In this document: positions 18,734-24,047 of the stretch, one piece after another
Layout: each line of letters opens with the position of its first letter
Numbering within the stretch: the first letter of the stretch is position 1
NCBI GenBank assembly: GCA_945921355.1
Contig: CAMEKM010000002.1
Location: forward strand, 1-64,000
Length of the DNA: 64,000 nucleotides
Direction: 5' to 3'
From: an uncultured Bacteroidales bacterium
Lineage (GTDB): Bacteria; Bacteroidota; Bacteroidia; Bacteroidales; Paludibacteraceae
Notes under the pieces: model-generated
Seen by the model: only the letters and a program-made list of their open reading frames with translations
Database searches by the model: none
Told to the model about the DNA's origin: nothing
Program-made: the position numbers and the translations under genes

Positions 18734-18819
18734 TTTACTTGTGTTTTGAAACAGAAATCATCAAATTTTACTTGTGTTTTGAAACAAAAATAACATACTT
18801 TTACTTGTGTTTTGAAACA
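18734..18819 (+). repeat. Three 20-bp direct repeats with 33-bp period (iteron- or operator-like)
   Basis: TTTACTTGTGTTTTGAAACA occurs at 18734-18753, 18767-18786 and 18800-18819, perfectly conserved with unrelated 13-bp spacers. Each unit contains an imperfect dyad TTGTGTT-TT-GAAACAA. The last copy ends 16 bp upstream of the promoter -33 box of the AAA/DUF4143 ATPase gene, so a regulator-binding role is likely. Confidence 0.9.
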
Positions 18820-18835
18820 ATTATTTAATAAAATA

Positions 18836-18868
18836 TTTGCGTAATTCAAAGATTTTTAGTACCTTTGC
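18836..18868 (+). promoter_or_regulatory. Promoter of the AAA/DUF4143 ATPase gene
   Basis: TTTG (18836-18839) and TACCTTTGC (18860-18868) are 20 nt apart. Transcription would start near 18875, which fixes ATG 18891 as the start codon. Confidence 0.87.
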
Positions 18869-18890
18869 AGCGAAAATAACAAAACAACCT

Positions 18891-20231
18891 ATGTTCCAAC
18901 GAAAAATAATACAAGATTTGCATGCTTGGGCAGCTTCCGAGCATCGAAAACCATTGGTACTACGTGGCGCACGTCAAGTGGGAAAATCTACCCTCGTAAA
19001 GGAGTTTGGTAATGAGTATGATGTTTTTATCTCGCTCAATCTGGAGCGTCCTCAACATCATGCAATCTTTGAATCCAATAATATAGATAGTGTAATTAAA
19101 CTAATCTTTCTACAAGCCAAAAAGCCGATAGATACGCAGCGCAAAACGCTTCTATTTATAGACGAGATTCAGAACTCGCCCAAAGCAGTCGCATTGCTCC
19201 GTTATTTTTACGAAGATTATCCATGGCTTCATGTGATTGCTGCAGGTTCTTTGTTACTCACACTGCTCAATCAGCATATCTCGTTTCCTGTAGGGCGAGT
19301 GCAATATATGTACCTGCATCCGTGCTCCTTTAGCGATTTTTTAGAGGCAACGGGCAATCATCTTTTAGTAAAGGAACTGGAGAATAAAGCCGTAGATGCT
19401 GAGATGCATGATATGCTAATGTCATTATTTTCTGAGTTTGCCCTTGTAGGAGGTATGCCTGAAGCCATAGCCCGCTATGCAGAAAAGGCAGATATCGTGG
19501 GTATCAAGGATGTCTATTCTTCACTACTGCGCAGTTATAGTGAAGATGTAGAGAAATATGCAAAAAATGACACTATGAAAAATGTGATTCGTTTGTTGCT
19601 CAAGAAGGGATGGACATATTCCACAGAACAAATCACCTTGGGAAATTTCGCAGAGTCCAGTTATAAGGCTCGCGAGATGGGGGAAGCACTGCGAACGTTA
19701 GAACGCACCTATTTGTTAGAGTTGACCTATCCTATCACGACCTATCAGTTACCTATCATACAAGAGAATCGCCGCAAACCCAAACTCTTTTGGTTGGATA
19801 TGGGACTTATCAATTATGCAGCTAATATCCAGCAAGAGGTAATGTCTTCTACCAATATTATGGATACTTGGCGTGGAAAATTGGCAGAACAGATAGTAGC
19901 GCAGGAACTACTGTCCAACACAACTGACGCAGATGCACACCGTGATTTCTGGGTACGAAATAAAAGTAATGCAACTTCAGAGTTGGATTTTGTATATGTA
20001 TATCAAGGGCAAATTGTTCCAATCGAAGTGAAAGCAGGACATAATTCGCATCTCAAATCGCTGCAAATTTTTATGGATGAGGCATCTACCAATATTGCTG
20101 TTCGTGTGTGGAATCAACCTTTTCAAATCGATGAAGTTCAAACAGCACATGGTAAATCTTTCCGTCTGCTAAGCATACCATTTTATTATGTACATATGCT
20201 TAAGGATATACTAAAGTCTTTTGTGGTGTAA
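18891..20231 (+). CDS. AAA-family ATPase with DUF4143 domain
   Basis: The 446-residue protein has Walker A GARQVGKS (26-33), Walker B LLFIDEIQNSP (about 87-97) and AAGSLL as a sensor strand. The C-terminal DUF4143 region has a PD-(D/E)xK-like pattern (SELDFV...IVPIEVKAGH, about 363-384). Such proteins are widespread in Bacteroidales, occur alone and have no firm function; defence or plasmid-linked roles have been suggested. Three 20-bp repeats and a strong promoter precede it. An in-frame upstream extension would start inside the promoter and is rejected. Confidence 0.85.
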   Translation: MFQRKIIQDLHAWAASEHRKPLVLRGARQVGKSTLVKEFGNEYDVFISLNLERPQHHAIFESNNIDSVIKLIFLQAKKPIDTQRKTLLFIDEIQNSPKAVALLRYFYEDYPWLHVIAAGSLLLTLLNQHISFPVGRVQYMYLHPCSFSDFLEATGNHLLVKELENKAVDAEMHDMLMSLFSEFALVGGMPEAIARYAEKADIVGIKDVYSSLLRSYSEDVEKYAKNDTMKNVIRLLLKKGWTYSTEQITLGNFAESSYKAREMGEALRTLERTYLLELTYPITTYQLPIIQENRRKPKLFWLDMGLINYAANIQQEVMSSTNIMDTWRGKLAEQIVAQELLSNTTDADAHRDFWVRNKSNATSELDFVYVYQGQIVPIEVKAGHNSHLKSLQIFMDEASTNIAVRVWNQPFQIDEVQTAHGKSFRLLSIPFYYVHMLKDILKSFVV

Positions 20232-20335
20232 AGCTACAACTAAATAAAAGCATAAACTTCAAATAGGATCCCCTCCCCCCCCCTTCTTCCTACTTTTTCC
20301 GATTTTGTCGGGCTTTTTCCCACAATGACCAACGT

Positions 20336-20359
20336 TAACCCACAGCACCCCTGTGGGTT
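20336..20359 (+). terminator. Hairpin terminator downstream of the ATPase gene
   Basis: AACCCACAG and CTGTGGGTT form a 9-bp stem with a 5-nt loop, followed by TTGTTG. It is 105 bp past the ATPase stop. The 307-bp gap 20232-20538 otherwise holds a C-run and the leader described next. Confidence 0.65.
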
Positions 20360-20538
20360 TGTTGTATCTTTGCACCCGATTTCGAAATTAGCGCGCATTT
20401 TGGAATCCACCTAACATTATTAACCTTTCACGCTACAACGCAACGCATCTAACGCCCAAAGGGCAAAGAACATAACAACGCGAAGCTAACAACGTCGCAA
20501 CGCGACATGTAACGTGAGTAAAACGAACACAAATAACT
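20360..20538 (+). promoter_or_regulatory. Possible promoter and hairpin-rich leader of the small-paralogue genes
   Basis: TATCTTTGC at 20365-20373 fits the -7 box, but no TTG lies at the usual distance. The leader contains mini-hairpins GCCC-AAA-GGGC and GTCGC-AAC-GCGAC between repeated TAAC/AACG words. Confidence 0.45.
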
Positions 20539-20880
20539 ATGGCAAAAATCCGTCCTATCGACACCGTCAAAACCATGAGTGGCAAAGTATGCGAACACTC
20601 CGACATGTACTTCCGTACCAACAAACAAACCCTCAAAACCGTCACTGGCAAACGCTGCAACCCTTCCGACGTGGAACCTACCGAGGCACAACTCAAAGTA
20701 CAATCACGCTTTGCTAAGATCACGCAGACTGCACGTACCATCATTGCTGACCCTGAGCAACGTGCCAAATACGAATCGGCTTACCTCAAGCAACACCGTA
20801 TCGGTTCGCTCTTGGGCTATGTAGTCAACAAGATCAAAAGCCAGTACGACGAGAACGGCGACCCTATCTCCAACTCCTAA
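20539..20880 (+). CDS. Small conserved island protein (113 aa)
   Basis: The basic protein starts MAKIRPIDTVKTMSGKVCEH, then SDMYFRTNKQTLKTVTGKRC. It is a diverged paralogue of the next gene: both have SGK-x(4,6)-H, a central TxxQ-x(3-6)-FAxI-x(2-4)-AR, an ADP motif, and a C-terminal (Y/F)xxxx(K/KQ) helix ending in (Y/F)VxN. Similar proteins occur in other Bacteroidales accessory regions, but I know of no function. Its place just upstream of holin-like and DUF5675 genes suggests a phage-derived structural or DNA-associated role, which is inference. Confidence 0.7.
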   Translation: MAKIRPIDTVKTMSGKVCEHSDMYFRTNKQTLKTVTGKRCNPSDVEPTEAQLKVQSRFAKITQTARTIIADPEQRAKYESAYLKQHRIGSLLGYVVNKIKSQYDENGDPISNS

Positions 20881-21124
20881 CCCTAATTTCAGTTTAGAGA
20901 ACGGCGCTTTGCGCCTACTGAACGGCTTCGCCTACTGTTTAGAGGCTAATCACTAAACACTAAACAGTAGCCCGCAGGGCGTTCACTAAACACTAAACTC
21001 TAAACACTAAACATTTAACCCCCTCCCAGGAATGGAGGCCCTCCTCGCTCTAAATCCACGAAGTCCCCTGACAGGCGGGAAACCGTCCCACGGCGGCGCC
21101 AGCCGCTAACTAACGAGAGCCTCA

Positions 21125-21164
21125 AGCGGGGTCCCCGAAAAATCATTGATTTTTGGGGTGCTTT
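21125..21164 (+). repeat. AGCGGGGTCCCCG-hairpin-GGGGTGCTTT element, second copy
   Basis: The ends are the same as those of the element nested in rimO (4241-4279), but the internal 7-bp stem is AAAAATC / GATTTTT instead of ATGACGC / GCGTCAT. Both arms changed together. Confidence 0.9.
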
Positions 21165-21193
21165 GTGGGCTCGAGTTAAGAGGAGGAATGGCG

Positions 21194-21227
21194 GTCGCCT
21201 TAAATCGCCAAGCGATTTCTTTGCGAC
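21194..21227 (+). repeat. GTCGCCT...TCTTTGCGAC palindromic element, copy 1
   Basis: This 34-bp element has an outer stem GTCGC / GCGAC and inner stem AAATCGC / GCGATTT with loop CAA. A second copy at 22904-22937 has the same flanks and length but a different inner stem. Confidence 0.85.
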
Positions 21228-21244
21228 AAGCCAATTCCGACGAA

Positions 21245-21580
21245 ATGGCACACGTAACCCTTGCAGCCCCTATCACGGGCTTGAGCGGAAAGCTCAGTAA
21301 ATCACACGCTTGCGTATTCAACATGCGACAAGCACCCACCAGCAACGACCGTATGATCGACATGCCTTGCTACACCAACTGGCGACCAAAAGGCCAGAAG
21401 CGCGACGCTACCGAATGGAATACCCAGTTTGCGCAAATCGCTGCTGCTACCCGCGAACGTTTGGCAGACCCTTCTTTCATGGCAAGCGACCAAGCGGCGT
21501 TCATCAAGCAGTCGAAGTTCAAAACCATCCATGCATTTGTCTTCAACATCTGCAAAGACGAAGTCTTGAACGGCAAGTAA
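21245..21580 (+). CDS. Small conserved island protein, paralogue of 20539 (111 aa)
   Basis: The product starts MAHVTLAAPITGLSGKLSKS and continues HACVFNMRQ. It matches the preceding gene in length and in the SGK, Q..FAQI..A.R, LADP and KQ...FVFN positions, at low identity. ATG 21245 is chosen because it aligns with the paralogue start; the open frame reaches back to 21146, but that part is palindromic repeat. Function is unknown. A TTGTCAACTG array directly follows its stop codon. Confidence 0.68.
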   Translation: MAHVTLAAPITGLSGKLSKSHACVFNMRQAPTSNDRMIDMPCYTNWRPKGQKRDATEWNTQFAQIAAATRERLADPSFMASDQAAFIKQSKFKTIHAFVFNICKDEVLNGK

Positions 21581-21624
21581 TTGTCAACTGTCAATTGTCA
21601 ACTGTCAACTGTCAACTGTCAACT
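21581..21624. repeat. CAACTGT array (TTGACAG family, opposite strand)
   Basis: Six head-to-tail CAACTGT/CAATTGT units fill the gap between the small paralogue and the holin-like gene, immediately after the TAA stop. Confidence 0.9.
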
Positions 21625-21627
21625 ATT

Positions 21628-21813
21628 ATGAAGCGACTTCAGCTTGTTCTTGCTACTGCAATGTGCACCTTCGGGTGCGCATTGCTTGCATGCGGCTTCC
21701 TCTGTCCGCCTATGGGTGAGATTCACCATAGCGTCCTCATCGCCTTTGGTGAGATCCTCACGTTCACTGGCTCCCTCATCGGCATCGACTATAAATACCG
21801 ATATAAAGAATAA
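21628..21813 (+). CDS. Holin-like small membrane protein (61 aa)
   Basis: The product has two hydrophobic segments (RLQLVLATAMCTFGCALLAC, about 3-22, and SVLIAFGEILTFTGSLIGID, about 35-54) and a charged tail (YKYRYKE). The GExxTFxGxLxGIDYxYR pattern resembles small membrane proteins that neighbour cell-wall hydrolase genes in Bacteroides prophage-like regions. With the DUF5675 gene and lipoprotein downstream it makes a holin a reasonable guess. It is too short to prove by sequence alone. The start is ATG 21628, directly after a CAACTGT array. Confidence 0.65.
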   Translation: MKRLQLVLATAMCTFGCALLACGFLCPPMGEIHHSVLIAFGEILTFTGSLIGIDYKYRYKE

Positions 21814-21814
21814 T

Positions 21815-21872
21815 TTTGTTTGCTCTCCTAAATGCGGCGCAGCTGCATTTCATTAGAGCAAAACAAAATACT
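21815..21872 (+). repeat. Long hairpin after the holin-like gene
   Basis: ATTTTGTTTGCTCT pairs with AGAGCAAAACAAAAT, and inside lies a second stem, AAATGC / GCATTT. It begins one base after the stop codon and could act as a terminator or RNA-stability element. Related hairpins occur at 22632-22691 and 22818-22973. Confidence 0.85.
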
Positions 21873-21905
21873 CTCCTTGAATTGACTATAATTGACAATT
21901 AAATT

Positions 21906-21918
21906 GACGATCATTGTC
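21906..21918. promoter_or_regulatory. 13-bp dyad upstream of the DUF5675 gene
   Basis: GACGATCATTGTC is a one-step-degenerate form of the perfect dyad GACAAT-A-ATTGTC found at 22776-22788 and 23054-23066. It lies 23 bp before the start codon within ATTGAC-rich DNA, as expected for an operator. Confidence 0.5.
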
Positions 21919-21941
21919 TTAAAAATAAACCCAAGAAAATT

Positions 21942-22490
21942 ATGTATATACGATTGATTAGAAATAAGCCGCAAGGCAATGCCATCACTGGTCGCCTCGT
22001 CATCAATGGTCGTTGGTTCTGCAACACCCTTGAGCGTGTCGGCTACCAAATCCCCGCTCTCTGCTACCATGTAGCCGTCACCCAATCACCAAAATTCAAA
22101 CGACTACTACCACTTGTCTGCAATGTCCCAACCTCACCTAAATCCTCCCCTAAAGGGAAGGACTTTAATTCCGACGAAAAACTCCCTTCCCTTCAGGGAG
22201 GGGCTGGGGGTAGGCTAGGCATCCGCTTCCATCGCGGCTCTAAACCCGAACACTCCACTGGTTGTATTTTGGTTGTCGCTGACAACAATCCCATGCCTTT
22301 ACACGCTACACCTTACACGCTACACCCTCCACAAGGCAGAACTGCTGCCGACGTGGAGCAGGAACTGACCCGTTTAATCCTCAATACCCAAAACGCCCAT
22401 GAAGAAATCATCCTCGAAGTCACTGACTTTCGTCCTGGTACTGAGTACGGTTATAATACCCCTTGCCCTTCCGAGTTGCAAAAGCCTTGA
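21942..22490 (+). CDS. DUF5675-family protein with repeat insertion
   Basis: The 182-residue product starts MYIRLIRNKPQGNAITGRLV and has INGRWFCNTLERV, VTQSPKFKRLLPLV and GIRFHRGSKPEHSTGCILV, the signature strands of DUF5675. That family is often found near holins in phage and mobile regions and may act on the cell wall; no activity is established. About 30 residues between NVP and GIRFHRG (TSPKSSPKGKD...GGAGGRL) are encoded by a GGGAAGG palindromic repeat and interrupt a region that is otherwise contiguous in the family. The 3' end overlaps the next lipoprotein gene by 92 bp in another frame. Confidence 0.78.
   Translation: MYIRLIRNKPQGNAITGRLVINGRWFCNTLERVGYQIPALCYHVAVTQSPKFKRLLPLVCNVPTSPKSSPKGKDFNSDEKLPSLQGGAGGRLGIRFHRGSKPEHSTGCILVVADNNPMPLHATPYTLHPPQGRTAADVEQELTRLILNTQNAHEEIILEVTDFRPGTEYGYNTPCPSELQKP
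22130..22218 (+). repeat. Palindromic repeat pair inside the DUF5675 gene
   Basis: CCTCCCCTAAAGGGAAGG and CTCCCTTCCCTTCAGGGAGG flank a short spacer. Both belong to the family seen in rimO. The insert keeps the reading frame. A second small repeat, TACACGCTACACC twice, follows at about 22306-22332. Confidence 0.85.
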
Positions 22491-22626
22491 CACCACCATT
22501 GCCACTAGTGCTACCAGTACGGCTAGTGCCACTACCCACTCCCACGACACCGTTATTCTCCGTGACACTTTCTATCGCCATTCTTCCTCTATCCTCGAAG
22601 CCACGAGCTTCTCGGAGGATTGCTAA
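22399..22626 (+). CDS. Truncated spanin-like lipoprotein (75 aa)
   Basis: The product has a signal peptide and lipobox (LALPSCKSLD) followed by TSATSTASATTHSHDTVILR. It is nearly identical in that segment to the full-length protein at 23085. After about residue 60 it diverges and stops, and the point of divergence is a hairpin repeat (CGAAGCCACGAGCTTCTCGG). The transmembrane C-terminus of the full-length version is missing. It starts inside the DUF5675 gene in a different frame, an arrangement also seen for phage lysis genes. It is probably a decayed copy. Confidence 0.65.
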   Translation: MKKSSSKSLTFVLVLSTVIIPLALPSCKSLDTTIATSATSTASATTHSHDTVILRDTFYRHSSSILEATSFSEDC

Positions 22627-22631
22627 GGATA

Positions 22632-22691
22632 ATATTTTTGTTCTGCCCACTAATGCAGTGTGCTGCATTCTTATGGGCAAAAACAAAAATG
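22632..22691 (+). repeat. Long hairpin after the truncated lipoprotein gene
   Basis: ATTTTTGTTCTGCCCA pairs with TGGGCAAAAACAAAAAT around an inner stem AATGCAG-TGTG-CTGCATT. It has the same plan as the hairpin at 21815-21872, but both stems differ in sequence. Confidence 0.85.
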
Positions 22692-22698
22692 GGTTCTT

Positions 22699-22790
22699 CG
22701 ATTTATATATATTTTTATAGCTCGGCACGAGCGTATTTTTGTTAAAAAAAATTGACACTAATTGACATCTTAATTGACAATAATTGTCTT
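22699..22790 (+). repeat. 92-bp direct repeat, copy 1 (copy 2 at 22977-23068)
   Basis: The two copies are almost identical and contain the mini-hairpin GCTCG-GCA-CGAGC (GAA loop in copy 2), a T-rich and A-rich stretch, repeated ATTGAC words and the dyad GACAATAATTGTC. Copy 2 ends 16 bp before the spanin-like start codon, so the repeat is the 5' leader of the duplicated cassette. Confidence 0.9.
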
Positions 22791-22817
22791 TTTATAAAAT
22801 ACCGCTACAAAGAATAA
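22791..22817 (+). pseudogene. Remnant of the 3' end of a second holin-like gene
   Basis: Codons for KYRYKE and the TAA stop, plus about 33 bp downstream (the first arm of the hairpin), repeat the end of the holin-like gene at 21795-21853. The 39 bp from the GAA codon through the hairpin arm are identical. Everything upstream of this in the second copy is lost. Confidence 0.8.
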
Positions 22818-22973
22818 TTTTGTTTGCTCTCCTAAATGCGGCGCAGCTGCCTCAATGGGGCCCCCTCGAAGCTCGTGGCTTCGTGGGGAGAGCGGAGGAA
22901 GCTGTCGCCTAATATCGCGAGCGATAGTCTTTGCGACCTGCTTACCGAACGCGAGAGCAAAAACAAAATCTTC
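22818..22973 (+). repeat. Expanded nested hairpin after the holin remnant
   Basis: The arms TTTTGTTTGCTCTC and GAGAGCAAAAACAAAA are about 125 bp apart because further palindromes are inserted between them: GAAGC-TCGTG-GCTTC at about 22868-22882 and the 34-bp GTCGC element at 22904-22937. It derives from the compact hairpin at 21815-21872. Confidence 0.8.
22904..22937 (+). repeat. GTCGCCT...TCTTTGCGAC palindromic element, copy 2
   Basis: The flanks are as in 21194-21227; the inner stem here is TATCGC-GA-GCGATA. Both copies are preceded by GGAGGAA. Confidence 0.85.
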
Positions 22974-22976
22974 CCT

Positions 22977-23068
22977 CGATTTTTAATTATTTTTATAGCT
23001 CGGAACGAGCGTATTTTTGTTAAAAAAAATTGACACTAATTGACGTCAAAATTGACAATAATTGTCTT
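22977..23068 (+). repeat. 92-bp direct repeat, copy 2
   Basis: This is the second copy of the leader repeat at 22699-22790. Here it carries an intact GACAATAATTGTC dyad (23054-23066), 18 bp before the spanin-like start codon. Confidence 0.9.
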
Positions 23069-23084
23069 AAATATTATCTCGTTT

Positions 23085-23474
23085 ATGCGTTATCTTTCAT
23101 CCCTTTTATTTTTCTTCCTTCTTATATCCTGCAAAAGCCTTGACCCCACCTCCGCCGCTAGTGCTACCAGTACGGCTAGTGCTACTACTCACTCCCACGA
23201 TACGCTCATTATCCATGATAGTATCTTCGTGCGTGAGTATGTAGCGGGAGATACCATCTTTCGTGACCGCATACAATACCGTGACCGATGGCGCACGCAA
23301 ATAATCCATGATACCATCATTCGCACCGATAGCATTACGCAAGTCATCGACCACCCACCTCGTAAATATATCCCATCGTTTCACAAGTGGAGTACCGCTG
23401 CTTTTTGGATACTCATTGCATTAAGCATCGTTTACCTCATACTTCGTACAAAAATCCACGCCTTTCACCTTTAA
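23085..23474 (+). CDS. Spanin-like lipoprotein with C-terminal membrane helix (129 aa)
   Basis: The product has a lipoprotein signal (RYLSSLLFFFLLISC), a Ser/Thr/Ala linker, a periplasmic stretch of DTI/DTL repeats (HDTLIIHDSIFVREY, IHDTIIRTDSITQ) and a C-terminal transmembrane helix (AAFWILIALSIVYLILR, about 105-121). A lipoprotein anchored in the outer membrane and also in the inner membrane is the layout of unimolecular spanins, which fuse membranes at the end of phage lysis. The place downstream of holin-like and DUF5675 genes fits. The family is not certain. The last codons (AFHL) run into CTCTAACC repeat. Confidence 0.6.
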   Translation: MRYLSSLLFFFLLISCKSLDPTSAASATSTASATTHSHDTLIIHDSIFVREYVAGDTIFRDRIQYRDRWRTQIIHDTIIRTDSITQVIDHPPRKYIPSFHKWSTAAFWILIALSIVYLILRTKIHAFHL

Positions 23475-23928
23475 TCTCTAACCTTTAACTTCTCACCTTT
23501 CACCTCTAACCTTTAACCTTTAACCTCTAACCTCTCACCTTCAACTTTAATTCAAAATTCAAAATTCGCTAAACCTTAATTCTTAATTCAAAATTCATAA
23601 TTCTTAATTCAAAATTCGTTCACCCTTCACTTCCTCTCTCCTCCCCTTTCAGGGGGAGGTTGGGAGGGGGCTTTTTCATTCGTTAATTCATAATTCAAAA
23701 TTCTTAATTCTTAATTCCTTTCACCCTTCACTTCCTCTCTCCTCCCCTTTCAGGGGGAGGTTGGGAGGGGGCTTTTTCATTCGCTAATTCAAAATTCATA
23801 ATTCAAAATTACCTTAATTCATAATTCGTTCAATTTGCCGTTTAATCATGTTCATCGTTAATGTTCTTAATTTTTATAGGACACTAGTGATTTTTACCAT
23901 TTTTTACATGTGCAAAACTGCATTTTGA
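23475..23928. repeat. Gene-free repeat block
   Basis: CTCTAACCTTTAACC words (23475-23550) lead into AATTC words and two more 72-bp repeats at 23619-23690 and 23720-23791. AT-rich DNA follows. No gene is seen before the regulator at 24048. Confidence 0.9.
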
Positions 23929-24003
23929 ACGATTTTGTAGATTTTTTTTGTATTTTTGAATGAAAATGATGTTTCATGTATGAAAAAAATGTTGTACCTT
24001 TGC
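23929..24003 (+). promoter_or_regulatory. Promoter and shared upstream element of the TPR/AraC gene
   Basis: TACCTTTGC is at 23995-24003. Upstream lie ACGATTTTGTAGATTTTTT (23929-23947) and TGAAAATGATG (23961-23971). The same two words occur before the next gene (25738-25770), with TGAAAATGATG ending 23 nt before the -7 box in both cases. Confidence 0.7.
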
Positions 24004-24047
24004 AACCGAAAAAAATCGTGCCCTTGTGGCTAAGACATTGGAATTAC

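Larger units (their letters stand above)
20881..21244. repeat. Gene-free stretch of palindromic repeats
   Basis: From 20895 to 21015 mini-hairpins (CGGCGC-TTT-GCGCC, AGCCCGCAGGGC) are embedded in CTAAACACTAAAC words. GC-rich imperfect palindromes follow, then the 40-bp element at 21125-21164 and the 34-bp element at 21194-21227, which ends 17 bp before the next start codon. An in-frame extension of the next gene through these elements is possible but not supported by its paralogue. Confidence 0.75.

Noticed and set aside
18734-18819. Possible CRISPR array (regular direct repeats)
   Set aside because: There are only three 20-bp repeats with 13-bp spacers and no cas genes. Repeat and spacer are too short and the site sits at a promoter.
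18837-18890. Upstream TTG start for the DUF4143 ATPase
   Set aside because: It would lie within the promoter, before the predicted transcription start.
21146-21244. N-terminal 33-codon extension of the 21245 gene
   Set aside because: The extension translates palindromic repeat DNA and has no counterpart in the paralogue at 20539.
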